Notes: generated by a model from the sequence alone, not told the origin. 64,000 bases of DNA from Clostridiaceae bacterium (GCA_021769555.1 JAETSR010000006.1:186001-250000); one strand, 5' to 3'. Shown: positions 47,354-57,036, counted from the first letter of the stretch. Numbers and translations are program-made.

Positions 47354-48325
47354 TCAGCCCTTCAGGCTGACAAGCTCTCCCGTCTGCGCCGACTGAACGG
47401 CCGCCTCCGCGGCTTTCAGCACACGGCGCACCTGCCAGGGCTGGACCTTCAGCCCTTCCCTTCCGTCTATGACCTCCCGAAGGTTCTCATAGTATGCCGC
47501 GAGGGCGTCCCCTCTCCCCTTTGTCATGGGGAGCTCCCGGCCCTCAGTGCCCGGCTCAAGGAGGATGGCACGCCCCTCTCCCGCAGTCCCTCCAAAGCAG
47601 GCGGCCGCCCTGCTCCCGAGAAGCGTCCAGCGGGGGGACGTCTCAGGGATAGAGCTGTCAAGCTCTATCTGCACCGTGCCGCCGCTCTCCAGATTGAAAA
47701 TCATAAGGCAGTAGTCCCTCCTGCCCAGAGAGCCCGTCACGCAGGTCCTGCAAAACACGCTTGCAAAATCGTCATACCCCAGAAGCCACATAAGCTGGTC
47801 TATCACATGGACTCCCCAGGCATACAAAACGTCTCCGCCCGCCCTGGGCCAGCCTGGAAGAATGCCCCGGCCCTGCATACGTACCTGTATTGAATGCACC
47901 TCCCCAAGCCTGCCGGCGCTCAGAAGCTTCTCCGCCATATAGAAGTCTCTGTCCAGGCGGTGCTCCTGGCAGACGGCAAGCACCCTGCCGCCCCGGCCTG
48001 TGGCGGCAATCATCCCATCCAGCTCCCGGACGCTCATAGCGGCGGGCGCCGCGCAGGCCACATGCTTTCCCGCGTCAGCCGCTGCCACGCAGAGCTCCTT
48101 TCTGCTGGCGGCAGGCGCGCAAATCAGGACTGTGTTGATTTCCCTGCATTCCAGCAGGGCCTTTAGGGAGCCGAAGGTCCCTATGCCGTTGGCCTTTGCC
48201 GCGTCCCGGCGGGCCGCAGCGACGTCATAGGCCCCCAAAACGGCAACTCCACGCGTCTGAGCGGCATATCTGTGGTGCCGCTCTCCCATGCTCCCATACC
48301 CTATGATTCCCAGACTTATCCCCAT
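47354..48325 (-). CDS. Gfo/Idh/MocA-like protein lacking the catalytic lysine (copy D)
   Basis: The 323-residue protein has a normal NAD(P)-binding start ('LGIIGYGSMGERHHRYAAQ') and Gfo/Idh C-terminal domain. In the conserved Glu-Lys-Pro motif it has 'CAAPAAMS' (residues 91-98), so the catalytic Lys is Ala93. The later block 'GGDVLYAWGVHVIDQLMWLL' keeps a His. It may have changed chemistry or may act as a non-catalytic sensor. It is the first gene of the operon with the two-component system that controls the sugar genes. Confidence 0.82.
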   Translation of the reverse strand: MGISLGIIGYGSMGERHHRYAAQTRGVAVLGAYDVAAARRDAAKANGIGTFGSLKALLECREINTVLICAPAASRKELCVAAADAGKHVACAAPAAMSVRELDGMIAATGRGGRVLAVCQEHRLDRDFYMAEKLLSAGRLGEVHSIQVRMQGRGILPGWPRAGGDVLYAWGVHVIDQLMWLLGYDDFASVFCRTCVTGSLGRRDYCLMIFNLESGGTVQIELDSSIPETSPRWTLLGSRAAACFGGTAGEGRAILLEPGTEGRELPMTKGRGDALAAYYENLREVIDGREGLKVQPWQVRRVLKAAEAAVQSAQTGELVSLKG

Positions 48326-48435
48326 ACCGGCGCCCTCCCGCTCCCGCTTTCTATATGCCGCATATATACTGAAACTTCCCGAAACAGCCCTGCAAAGAAA
48401 ACCTATTTTGTCAGCCGTGCGCGCACTTTGTTTAT

Positions 48436-48465
48436 ATTATATTATTTTTGCCGGGGTATTTTCAA
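48436..48465 (-). promoter_or_regulatory. Promoter of the copy D/two-component operon
   Basis: On the minus strand TTGAAA (48465-48460), an 18-base spacer and TATAAT (48441-48436) lie about 110 bases before the Gfo/Idh copy D start. Confidence 0.65.
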
Positions 48466-48537
48466 TAAATATGGTTACACATTATCATCGTATAATCAAC
48501 TGAACGGAGCTTTATGTGCATATTTTCCCCAGAAATG

Positions 48538-48693
48538 CAAAGAAGGACCAAAGCCCTCTCTGGTCCTTCGCGTATCGGCTATTCGGCTGTATAACATAAC
48601 GCCACGGAGGGGTCCTCCCTGCAAGAGACGCCTCCCCACGATAGGACTCTCATTGATTTGGCGGTCGTCACCGGTTTCTGCGCTTTTGAAGTT
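48538..48693 (-). ncRNA. Possible structured small RNA or leader
   Basis: A strong minus-strand promoter (TTGTGT 48728-48723, 17-base spacer, TATAAT 48705-48700) would start an RNA near 48693. It contains several short complementary blocks and ends at an 8-bp hairpin (AAGGACCA 48568-48561, TGGTCCTT 48550-48543) followed by CTTTGCATTT. No good reading frame with a ribosome site lies in it. I do not recognise a known RNA family. The T-tract is weak, so it could instead be a leader that reads on toward 48325. Confidence 0.42.
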
Positions 48694-48978
48694 TTGACTA
48701 TTATAGCAGAGACAGAAGAAAAACACAAGAGCGTCCAATCGCACGGATAATGGCTTGCTCTGATATAATTCATTCACATCATGCCTTTCCCTGCGGCTTA
48801 AAAGACGTCTTGACTTTTCCCGCTGTTTGCTGTAGGCTTACACTTGAAGGGTCCCTGATTCATCAGGCCGCGCGGGGGTATATGCTCCGGGGCACACGCT
48901 GGCTATGCTTCCGCATTCTTTAACCCAGAAAATACTTGAAAATCTTATAGCCTGGACAGGCGGAAAAGAGGCAACAAA

Positions 48979-49743
48979 ATGACGAAAACATATCATATCC
49001 TTGCAATCGGCAACAGCTTTTCAGAAGACGCCACCCGCTATCTCCATCAGCTGGCGGCCGCCTCCGGGGTGGATACCCGGGTGGTCAACCTGTACATCGG
49101 CGGCTGTCCGCTGGAGACCCATTGGCGCAATATCGAGACCGGCGAGGAAGCCTACCGCTATGAGCTCAACGGCGCGCATACCCAGCGGATGGCCGCCATC
49201 GGCCCGGTCCTGGACGAGCAGCCCTGGGATTTCATCGTCACCCAGCAGGCCAGCCATGACAGCGGGTGGCCTGATACCTATGAGCCCTTTCTGGGCCTGA
49301 TAACCGGGTATCTGAAAGAAAAGGTCCCCGGGGCGAAGCTTTTCCTTCAGGAGACCTGGGCATATGAGCACGGCAGCACCCATGAGAAATTTCCCCGGTA
49401 TAATCGAAGCCAGGAGGAGATGTACCGGCGGCTGAGGGATTGCTATATCCAAATGTCGGATAAGTACGGCCTTGGGCTCATCCCCTGCGGGGACGTGATA
49501 CAGAGCCTGCGCGCCCTGCCGGAATTTGATACCCGGAACGGCGGGCTCTCCCTGTGCAGGGACGGCTTTCATATGTCCTATGATTACGGCAGGTACGCCT
49601 TGGCCTGCACATGGTTTGCCGCGCTGTTTGGGCAGGAGCCGGGCGAGGCATTCCTTTCAGAGGAACCGGAGCTGGCCCGGGCCGACGAACGCCTTTTGGC
49701 CTTGATTTGCAGGACAGCCGGCGCTGTAGTGGCCGCCGGTTAA
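48979..49743 (+). CDS. DUF4886 protein (SGNH-hydrolase-like)
   Basis: The 254-residue protein begins 'TYHILAIGNSFSEDATRYLHQLA', the Gly-Asn-Ser block of the DUF4886/SGNH-like family, and ends with 'CRDGFHMSYDYGRYALACTW', the likely Asp-x-x-His part of a catalytic triad. Such proteins are thought to be esterases acting on carbohydrate acyl groups. There is no signal peptide, so it works inside the cell. The 300-base region before it has only a weak promoter (TTGACT at 48810). Activity is inferred from the fold motif. Confidence 0.8.
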   Translation: MTKTYHILAIGNSFSEDATRYLHQLAAASGVDTRVVNLYIGGCPLETHWRNIETGEEAYRYELNGAHTQRMAAIGPVLDEQPWDFIVTQQASHDSGWPDTYEPFLGLITGYLKEKVPGAKLFLQETWAYEHGSTHEKFPRYNRSQEEMYRRLRDCYIQMSDKYGLGLIPCGDVIQSLRALPEFDTRNGGLSLCRDGFHMSYDYGRYALACTWFAALFGQEPGEAFLSEEPELARADERLLALICRTAGAVVAAG

Positions 49744-49829
49744 AAAAATTTCAAAAAAGCCGGAAATTTAGATGTTCTTTAGAGATTCAAGTTTTATAAT
49801 GGAGATATAAAACTGAAAGGAGCTTTTCT

Positions 49830-52124
49830 ATGAAACATCTATTTTATAAAGCCATATCCCTCCTTTTGGCAGGGCTTTTGCTGCTGAGCCTGACCTCATG
49901 CGGCGCGGATACGGAACCTGAGAGCTCAGGTACGGAGCCGGAGAGCTCGGGTATTGAGGCGGGGATTGAGGACACGGCGGTCTCTTCCGGGCGGGGACGG
50001 TTCGTCGAGTCCGCTCTGGAGCAGCCGGGTGACGGCAGAATATCCAGCGCGCTGACTGAAGCCGGCGGCAAGCTTCGCTTCGGGAAGTATGAATCCGGCG
50101 ACGGCGGCGAGAGCTGGACGGAGACGGCCATTCCCGCGGCGGTGAGTAAGCTTGCGGAAGATGCGAGAACCAGCGTCAGCATTTCCTGGGGCCCGGACGG
50201 CGAGGCATTTTATGTATGCGACGAGCATAGCGAGAACAGCAATGACGTCACCTATTACTATTATTATGTTGAAGCGGACGGCACGGAGAGGGAGCTTGAT
50301 ATAAGCATACCTGAGGCTCCGGAGGGGATGGCGGCGAATACGATTGCGTTTAAATCTGTCATTCTTCCGGACGGCTCCATAGCCGCGCTGGACAACTATA
50401 ACTGCCTTATGCACATTGACCAGAACACCGGGGAGATACTGCATAGTATACGTTATAACTATTCTGGCGATACGTATTATAGCAACTGTTATGTTGTGGA
50501 AAACGCGCTGATTTTAAACGTCTACACATACGACGGACAGCTGCTTGAGCTCTATGACCTGGATACTTGGGAGAAAATGCCCCGGGATGAAGTCCTGAAC
50601 AGCTTCATAAAGGAGCCTGACGGCAGAACCTATCTTGAGAGCTTTTCCTATGACCCGAACGACCTGCCCTTCGGTTGCAGCGGCACAATTCAGGACATTT
50701 TCACCTGCCCGGGCGAGGACGCGGTGTATATTGCCACAAGGCGCGGGCTCTACAGGCATGTGCTCGGCGGCACGGCCATGGAGCGGGTGATGGAAGGCAG
50801 CATGTATTCCCTTGGGGACCCCAGCCGGTATATATCCGATTTGATGAAAACCGCCTCCGGGGACTTCTACGCCACCTGCTCTGATGACAGCGACGGCAGT
50901 GAAAGCATTCTCCGCTGGCACTATGACCCGGACCAGCCAGCCGCGCCGGAGACGGAGCTTCAGATATTCGCCATGTTCGACAACAGCGAGCTCCGGCGCG
51001 CCGCGTCAATATATCAGCGGGAGAATCCCGACGTGAAGATTTCCGTTGAGATTGGCATTGAAAAGCACAAGGACTGGACTCTGGCCCAGGTTTCACAGGC
51101 CCTTATGGAGACTGTCAAAGAGGGCGGCGGCCCGGATATCATTCTGCTGGACGGTATGCCCTACCGGCAGTTTATTGAAAACGGGCTCCTTGAGGATATC
51201 ACCGGCCTCACCGGCGGGCTGGGAGTTTTGCAGAACCTTGCGTCCGCTTTTGACGTTGAGGGCAGGAGCTATATTGTACCCGCAAGGTTTTCCGTGCCAA
51301 TAATCATCGGGGATAAGGACGTCCTGGCCTCCGTCACGGACCTTGGGAGCTTTGCCGGGCAGATAGAGGCTCTGAACAAAGCTGAGCCGGAGAAGAATGT
51401 CTTTGCCCTGCATGAAAGCCTGCTGATGGAGAAGCTCGCCGTCGGAAGCTCGGCGGCCTGGTATCGGGAGGACGGAAGCATTGACAGGGAGAAGCTGTCT
51501 GAGTTTATGCAGCTATGCGCAAGGATATATAAAGCTGGCTCCGCGAACCCTGACACTCTGCCCATGTCATATTCCCCCGGCAACTGCGGCTCGCTTATTG
51601 CCGGCGGCTGGGCCCAAATTTCCCGGGACACTGTAAATAATCATATGACCTTTACCAGTATGCTGGCCACTGAGGAAAAGTACGGCCTGGGGCATATTGC
51701 TCTCTGCGGGCAGGCTGAAAAGGTGTTCACCCCTTACTGCCTGATGGGAATAAGCAGTACCGGCGGCAATAAGGAGCTTTCCGCGGATTTCCTGAAGCTG
51801 GCGCTGAGCAGCGGGGCTCAGAGCATAGCCCCCGGCTCTGAGAATCTGCCGGTTAATGAAACGGCTCTCAGAAAGATGCTGGGCCAGGAGGATATAAGCG
51901 GCTTCGGCGGTCCCAGAGTGGACGACGGACAGTATTTTGTCCAGTGCCGCACGGCGTCAGAGGAGCAAATAGATGAGTTTCTGGATTTTGTCGGCACCCT
52001 TGAAACGCCGTCCTATGGCAGCGAGAACCTGTACAGCGCGCTGACGAAGAGCGGCGCGGCATACCTTAAAGGCGAGATTGAGCTTGAGGCGGCGCTGGAC
52101 AGGATAATCGCAGCGGAGAGCTAG
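49830..52124 (+). CDS. Lipoprotein with N-terminal propeller-like domain and C-terminal solute-binding domain
   Basis: The 764-residue protein has a lipoprotein signal (Cys24 in 'LSLTSCGAD'), a Glu-Ser-Gly linker, a beta-rich region (about 70-365) with repeated 'G.....D..G' strands like a beta-propeller, and from about 374 a family 1 solute-binding domain ('LQIFAMFDNSELRRAASIYQRENPDVKISVEIG', 'GGPDIILLDGMPYRQFIENGLLEDIT'). No permease genes are nearby. A two-component system follows within 95 bases. The protein may sense a ligand at the surface rather than feed a transporter; similar chimeras occur in Clostridia but their role is unclear. Confidence 0.82.
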   Translation: MKHLFYKAISLLLAGLLLLSLTSCGADTEPESSGTEPESSGIEAGIEDTAVSSGRGRFVESALEQPGDGRISSALTEAGGKLRFGKYESGDGGESWTETAIPAAVSKLAEDARTSVSISWGPDGEAFYVCDEHSENSNDVTYYYYYVEADGTERELDISIPEAPEGMAANTIAFKSVILPDGSIAALDNYNCLMHIDQNTGEILHSIRYNYSGDTYYSNCYVVENALILNVYTYDGQLLELYDLDTWEKMPRDEVLNSFIKEPDGRTYLESFSYDPNDLPFGCSGTIQDIFTCPGEDAVYIATRRGLYRHVLGGTAMERVMEGSMYSLGDPSRYISDLMKTASGDFYATCSDDSDGSESILRWHYDPDQPAAPETELQIFAMFDNSELRRAASIYQRENPDVKISVEIGIEKHKDWTLAQVSQALMETVKEGGGPDIILLDGMPYRQFIENGLLEDITGLTGGLGVLQNLASAFDVEGRSYIVPARFSVPIIIGDKDVLASVTDLGSFAGQIEALNKAEPEKNVFALHESLLMEKLAVGSSAAWYREDGSIDREKLSEFMQLCARIYKAGSANPDTLPMSYSPGNCGSLIAGGWAQISRDTVNNHMTFTSMLATEEKYGLGHIALCGQAEKVFTPYCLMGISSTGGNKELSADFLKLALSSGAQSIAPGSENLPVNETALRKMLGQEDISGFGGPRVDDGQYFVQCRTASEEQIDEFLDFVGTLETPSYGSENLYSALTKSGAAYLKGEIELEAALDRIIAAES

Positions 52125-52216
52125 GAAAAGGAAACTTTTGGGAGACAGTGCATTTTATAAAAAGGTATGGTATAATTTATCCGCAGGTATCACAGCTTTA
52201 AGGAAAGGAAATCCCC

Positions 52217-52900
52217 ATGCGTATTCTCCTGATAGAGGACGACACCGAGCTTATTGACTCCCTCACATACCAGCTGGGAAAGGAGGGCTTTTCCGTGGAC
52301 GTCTGCCCGGAGGCCTCGGAGGGCCTTGGCTATATGACCGGCGGCGGGTACGGCCTGGTGCTTCTCGACAGAATGCTGCCGGGCATGGACGGCGTAAGCC
52401 TCTTAAAGGACGCGCGGCGGCAGGGGAACGACACTCCGGTGATAGTCTTAACGGCCATGGGCCAGCTGGACGACAGGATAGAGGGCCTTGACGCCGGCGC
52501 GGACGACTACATAGTCAAGCCCTTTGCCTTCGGCGAGCTCATGGCCCGAATCCGGAGCGTCTGCCGCCGGCCACGGACCATGAGCCTGGACCGCGAGATA
52601 TCCTATGGGGGCCTCTGCCTGTATCCCCACGGCAAGCGCCTCTCGGGGCCCGGGGGCGAGTGTGTGCTCTCAAGGCGGGAAGCAGAGCTGTTGGAGGCAT
52701 TTTTGCGAAACCCGGGCAGGGTGCTCACCAGGGAAGCCCTTTTCCTCAAGGTGTGGGGGCCGGCTGTAGCTGTGGAGGACGGCAACCTGGACAACTATAT
52801 CCACTTTCTGCGCCGAAGGCTCCGGGCGCTGGGCTCGGAGCTGCGGATAGCTACGGTGCGGGGCGTGGGGTATGTTCTTGAAGGGGAGGAAGAACAGTGA
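52217..52900 (+). CDS. OmpR-family response regulator
   Basis: The 227-residue protein has a receiver domain (acidic pair 'IEDD' at the start, phospho-acceptor Asp in 'LVLLDRMLPGMDG', Lys in 'DYIVKPFAF') and a winged-helix DNA-binding domain (about 125-225; 'LSRREAELLEAFLRNPGRVLTREALFLKVWG'). It overlaps its kinase gene by GTGA. A TATAAT at 52171-52176 is a likely -10 for this pair. It may control the upstream lipoprotein gene. Confidence 0.95.
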   Translation: MRILLIEDDTELIDSLTYQLGKEGFSVDVCPEASEGLGYMTGGGYGLVLLDRMLPGMDGVSLLKDARRQGNDTPVIVLTAMGQLDDRIEGLDAGADDYIVKPFAFGELMARIRSVCRRPRTMSLDREISYGGLCLYPHGKRLSGPGGECVLSRREAELLEAFLRNPGRVLTREALFLKVWGPAVAVEDGNLDNYIHFLRRRLRALGSELRIATVRGVGYVLEGEEEQ

Positions 52901-54216
52901 AGGGGGGCTCCTCCGGAATGCAGTCTGAATTTAAAAGGCTCCGGCGGCAGATGACCTCCTTCTGCACCATTATTACCGGGGCCATATTCCTGCTGATGAC
53001 TGCTTTCTGCCTGAAATTCTCTGAGGACTCCCTGCGGGAAAGCCAGCGCCAGTCCTTTCTCAGGGATGTGAACTCCCTGATATCCCACCTTGAGAGCCAG
53101 GCGGACCTATCTGAGCAGTGGATGGCCCGCATGGAGGGCGAGGGCAGGCTGAGGCTGTTCTTGTATGACAACTCCGCGCCGCTCATGCACAACCGGCTGC
53201 CGGGCCACGGCGGCGAGGATATGGAGGCGCTGGCAGAGCAGGCGGCGTTTGTGGCGCGGACAGAATACGGCCTGGATATATTTGAGCCTCTTAATACTCT
53301 GCTCACAAGGTCCGTAACCTTTTCCATTAAAAATGAGGCCGGGAAGGATTTCTATGCCGCGGCCGCTGTCTTTCCAAGGCGGGGCGGCAGCCTCTCTATG
53401 GCCGCCCTCTACCCGCTGGACGGCCTGGAAAGTCGGATTTCGGACCAGCGCCGTGGCTTTGCCCTTATGGGGCTTGCGGGGCTGGCAGCTCTGGGGGTGT
53501 TCGCCTGGATATTCAGCGGCAGAATGCTCCGGCCCATAGCCGAGAGCCAGAAAAGCCAGGCCCAGTTTGTGGCCTCAGCCTCCCATGAGCTCCGCTCGCC
53601 CCTTACCGTTATGCTCTCTAACCTCTCGGCCCTGGATTTGGCCGAGCCCGGGGAGCAGCAGCGCTTTAAGGACAGCATTCTCTCAGAGGGAAAGCGGATG
53701 TCCCGGCTGATAGACGATATGCTGTCCCTGGCCAGCGCCGACAGCCAGGCACTGAGCCTGCATATGGGCCCCGCCGAGCCGGACACCCTGGCTCTTGAGC
53801 TTTATGACCGCTTCCTGGTGAAGGCCGGGGAGCGGGGCATAAAGCTTCAGCTCTCCCTTCCGGAAGGGGCGATGAAGCCGAAGAACTGCGACGGGGAGCG
53901 CATATCCCAGTCCTTGGAGGTGCTGCTGGACAATGCCCTGAGCTATACTCCCCAGGGCGGCAGGGTGCTGCTTTCGGTGGAAGAGCTCTCTGGGGGAAAA
54001 TGCCGGTTCATTGTGCGGGATAACGGCCCGGGCGTTCCAAAGGAGGAGCGGGAGCGCATTTTCCAGCGCTTCTACCGGGCCGAGCACTCCCGCACCGATA
54101 AGGAGCACTTCGGGCTGGGCCTCTGCATTGCCCGGGAAATAGTAAGGCTCCACCGGGGGAGCCTCTGGGTGCAGGAGGCTCCCGGCGGTGGAGCTGAGTT
54201 TCATTTGGTAATTTGA
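52897..54216 (+). CDS. Sensor histidine kinase (OmpR-type partner)
   Basis: The 439-residue protein has a membrane helix at about 20-45, an outer domain (about 46-185), a second helix at about 187-207, then a kinase core: H-box 'VASASHELRSPLTVMLSNLSA' (His about 230), N-box 'LLDNALSYTPQGG', G-boxes 'DNGPGVPKEERERIF' and 'GLGLCIAREIV'. It starts at GTG 52897 behind GGGGAGGA. Its 3' end overlaps the convergent AlgX-like gene by 16 bases. Confidence 0.95.
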   Translation: MKGGSSGMQSEFKRLRRQMTSFCTIITGAIFLLMTAFCLKFSEDSLRESQRQSFLRDVNSLISHLESQADLSEQWMARMEGEGRLRLFLYDNSAPLMHNRLPGHGGEDMEALAEQAAFVARTEYGLDIFEPLNTLLTRSVTFSIKNEAGKDFYAAAAVFPRRGGSLSMAALYPLDGLESRISDQRRGFALMGLAGLAALGVFAWIFSGRMLRPIAESQKSQAQFVASASHELRSPLTVMLSNLSALDLAEPGEQQRFKDSILSEGKRMSRLIDDMLSLASADSQALSLHMGPAEPDTLALELYDRFLVKAGERGIKLQLSLPEGAMKPKNCDGERISQSLEVLLDNALSYTPQGGRVLLSVEELSGGKCRFIVRDNGPGVPKEERERIFQRFYRAEHSRTDKEHFGLGLCIAREIVRLHRGSLWVQEAPGGGAEFHLVI

Positions 54217-55601
54217 GCCGCCCATTTCCACTGTCCGTCTGTTTGGAACACCATATGTATGGCGCCCTCCCCGGCGGCGTCTGTGGGCAGGTATGCTGTA
54301 CAGGATGTTCCCGCGCTATAGACCGGGAAGGCTTCCCACATAGTGACGCTGCCGTCACCGGCGGCACACGCAAGGTATACAGGTGAATTACTATCGCACT
54401 CTGCCGGCGTGTCCCCGGTGACCTTTAGGTATGTGCCGGTCTGCTCAGTGATGATATCTGCGTCCTCCGGGCACCTGTTGTCCTCTGTGAAAAAACCGCC
54501 GCCCAAAACAGCCTGCCAGTCGTCTATCCCTGGAGCGGGCATTATAAACGGGGCCTCCGCCAGCCGCGGGAGATTGCGCTCCACGATTTCCAGGGCCGCG
54601 TATTCCGCGCCGCTCTGCCCGATGAGCTCCAAATTATAGGGCATGGCCCGGGAGAAGACGGCTGAGGAAAAGCTCTCCGCCATCAGGCTGTGCAGGGCGT
54701 TTCCGAAGGAGTCGCGGAACATCAGCAGCGGGCCGTTCGGAGAAGGGCTGCTGGTCTCTATCCTCATGTCGTCCACATCGCGTATGGGCCGGGCATAGGA
54801 AAAATTCAGGGGCTCGGCGAAGGCGTACTCCATGTCAAGGTCCGGCGAGGCCGGGTAGAGCATTTCATAAAGGTCCCCACGGTGGGTTGGCCCATAGCTG
54901 CCGGGCTTTGAAAACGCGTCTTCCTCCGGGAGGCCGAAAGCCTCCAGCAGCACGTCGTGGGCCAGGGCCGCGCCCCTGTTTGTCCAGTGGGAATCGACGG
55001 CGAAATACAGCTGCTCCTCCTGAGCCCTCAGGGGACCGAACAGGTCGGCATAGCTCACCCCCTGCCGCTCCATGGCCTCAATTACAGGGGAGGCATATTC
55101 CTCGGGGGAGGCTTTTAGGGATTTTGGCAGGTACTGTGGGTAAATACCGGCCTTGTTCGGCGCTATGTTGAACAGGAACTTCGCCCCCTGGCTCTCGGCA
55201 TAGTCCTGGGCCAGGCGCAGGGAACGCGCTATGCAGTAAGCCTCCCTGGGGCTTATTTTGTCCGCGCCGGTGAAGTCGTCCAGGGTCTCGGCATAGTACA
55301 GCCAGCCGTCCCGGCCCAGGGCCACAAGGGACTGGCTTGAGGTGTGCAGAAGCCCTGCCTTGATGTAAGAGTCGGCGGTGATGAGCTCGCGGCGAAAGCC
55401 AAAGCTCTGGGAAAACCAGCCGGCGGCGTCGGAAAGGAGCTCGATGTTCAGAGAGCCGTCCGCTTTTGTAAGCTTTGGGGGCGCTGCGACTGTCTCGTTC
55501 CCGGCGGCAGGGCTGGGTCCCAGGAGCAGCATACCTGCCCCAGGCAGGAGACATGCCCCGATAAAAAGTGTGATGAAAATTGTATATAGCAGTTTCCTCA
55601 T
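54201..55601 (-). CDS. AlgX/AlgJ-like SGNH acyltransferase partner (DHHW-type protein)
   Basis: The 466-residue protein has an N-terminal membrane anchor (about 5-28) and a domain of the AlgJ/AlgX/DHHW kind: 'LYFAVDSHWTNRGAALAHDVL' (Asp-x-His of the catalytic set) and 'LLMFRDSFGNALHSLM' (Ser). The C-terminal about 120 residues are a separate beta-rich segment. With the MBOAT protein coded upstream it would add acetyl groups to a cell-surface polymer outside the membrane. ATG 55601 is used, as the longer frame runs into the MBOAT gene. Confidence 0.86.
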   Translation of the reverse strand: MRKLLYTIFITLFIGACLLPGAGMLLLGPSPAAGNETVAAPPKLTKADGSLNIELLSDAAGWFSQSFGFRRELITADSYIKAGLLHTSSQSLVALGRDGWLYYAETLDDFTGADKISPREAYCIARSLRLAQDYAESQGAKFLFNIAPNKAGIYPQYLPKSLKASPEEYASPVIEAMERQGVSYADLFGPLRAQEEQLYFAVDSHWTNRGAALAHDVLLEAFGLPEEDAFSKPGSYGPTHRGDLYEMLYPASPDLDMEYAFAEPLNFSYARPIRDVDDMRIETSSPSPNGPLLMFRDSFGNALHSLMAESFSSAVFSRAMPYNLELIGQSGAEYAALEIVERNLPRLAEAPFIMPAPGIDDWQAVLGGGFFTEDNRCPEDADIITEQTGTYLKVTGDTPAECDSNSPVYLACAAGDGSVTMWEAFPVYSAGTSCTAYLPTDAAGEGAIHMVFQTDGQWKWAAQITK

Positions 55602-55620
55602 AATTCCCTCGTGTATATTG

Positions 55621-57033
55621 CTAGAAGCGGAAATAGATGAATGGGTCGAACTCAGCCCCGGAGAGGTGCAGCACGCACAGGACAAACAGCGCCCCCGCGC
55701 ATATATATGACCCCGCACGCAGAGCCGCGGCCCCGGCGCTCTCCCCCGCCGCGAGCTCCCTTACTTTTGGCAGCACAGGCAGGGAGAAGACACACCCGGC
55801 GATAAGGGCCAGCAGGTTCATCGGGGTGAGCATGGCCCGCATAAGGCTTGCGCCCTCTATGGAGAAGTGGAACCCTGCCGCCATATTGACAAATATATCC
55901 CCCGCCTGAGAGAGGGTCTCGGCCCGGAAAAGCACGAAGCCCAGCAGCACCACCAGCAGGGTCAGGGGCCGCCATAGTACCCGGCGGACCTTCCCCGGCG
56001 GGGGCAGCAGGCCCTCAAGGATGATGAAGGCGCCGTGCCAGAGGCCCCAGAGCACAAAGTTCCAGCTTGCCCCATGCCATAGGCCGGTGCAGAAGAACAC
56101 GATACACTTGTTCAGCTGGGTGCGAAGCTTCCCCTTGCGGTTTCCTCCCAGTGGGATATAGAGATAATCCCGAAACCAGGTGGACAGGGAGATATGCCAC
56201 CGCCGCCAGAACTCCCGGATGGAGGAGCTTATGAAGGGGTAGTTGAAATTCTCCTGAAAGTGGAAACCGAACATCTTTCCAAGGCCTATTGCCATGTCGC
56301 TGTAGCCTGAGAAGTCGAAGTATATCTGAAGGCAGTAGCACAGGGCACCCAGCCATGCGGAGCGGATATCGAGAGCGCTCCCCGCCCCAAAGGCAAGGTC
56401 CGCCATGCGGCCCACGGTATTGGCTATGAGCAGCTTCTTGGAGAGGCCTGCTATGAAGCGACGTATGCCCTGGGCGGTGAGTGCGGGGTCCGTTTTGCGG
56501 CTGTCTATCTGCAGGCTCACATCGTGGTACTTTACAATGGGCCCGGCAATGAGCTGCGGGAAAAAGGATATGTACAGCGCCAGCTTCAAGAGGCTTTTGC
56601 TGATAAGCGTTTTGTCTCTGTAGCAGTCTATCACATATGAGAGCCCCTGGAAGGTAAAAAATGATATTCCCACAGGCAGGGCTATCTCCGGCACGGGGAG
56701 GCTGAGCCCCAAGCCGTTCAGTGTAGCCGCCGCGAAGCCCGCATACTTAAACACGCATAACAGCCCGAGATTCACAATAAGCGTTCCCGCAAGCACGGCC
56801 TTTTCGTGCCCTTCCCGGAGCAGCAGCAGTCCGCAAAGGTAGTTCACTGCCACCGAGGCCAGAAGGAGCAGCACATAGACCGGCTCGCCGAAGGCGTAGA
56901 ATATCAGGCTAAGAAGGGTCAGAAGGGCGTTTTTCGCCGTTATCGAGGCTTTTCCGCTGCCGGGAATAAGGCGGTACAGCAGAAATGCCGCCGGCAGAAA
57001 CGCAAAGAGAAAGGCCGGAGAGCTGAATACCAT
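55621..57033 (-). CDS. MBOAT O-acyltransferase (AlgI/DltB-like)
   Basis: The 470-residue membrane protein has about 10-12 helices and MBOAT hallmarks: 'PVGISFFTFQGLSYVIDCYR', 'YISFFPQLIAGPIVKY', 'YFDFSGYSDMAIGLGKMFGF', 'SIREFWRRWHISLSTWFRDYLYIPLGG' and the catalytic-His block 'GLWHGASWNFVLWGLWHG'. It passes acyl groups across the membrane to the AlgX-like partner coded 19 bases downstream. The polymer acylated is unknown; a wall glycan or the secreted polysaccharide is likely. Confidence 0.93.
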   Translation of the reverse strand: MVFSSPAFLFAFLPAAFLLYRLIPGSGKASITAKNALLTLLSLIFYAFGEPVYVLLLLASVAVNYLCGLLLLREGHEKAVLAGTLIVNLGLLCVFKYAGFAAATLNGLGLSLPVPEIALPVGISFFTFQGLSYVIDCYRDKTLISKSLLKLALYISFFPQLIAGPIVKYHDVSLQIDSRKTDPALTAQGIRRFIAGLSKKLLIANTVGRMADLAFGAGSALDIRSAWLGALCYCLQIYFDFSGYSDMAIGLGKMFGFHFQENFNYPFISSSIREFWRRWHISLSTWFRDYLYIPLGGNRKGKLRTQLNKCIVFFCTGLWHGASWNFVLWGLWHGAFIILEGLLPPPGKVRRVLWRPLTLLVVLLGFVLFRAETLSQAGDIFVNMAAGFHFSIEGASLMRAMLTPMNLLALIAGCVFSLPVLPKVRELAAGESAGAAALRAGSYICAGALFVLCVLHLSGAEFDPFIYFRF

Positions 57034-57036
57034 GGC

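Noticed and set aside
48288-48777. Small reading frames on both strands in the 650-base gap
   Set aside because: No ribosome sites, no motifs, and they overlap promoter and hairpin features.
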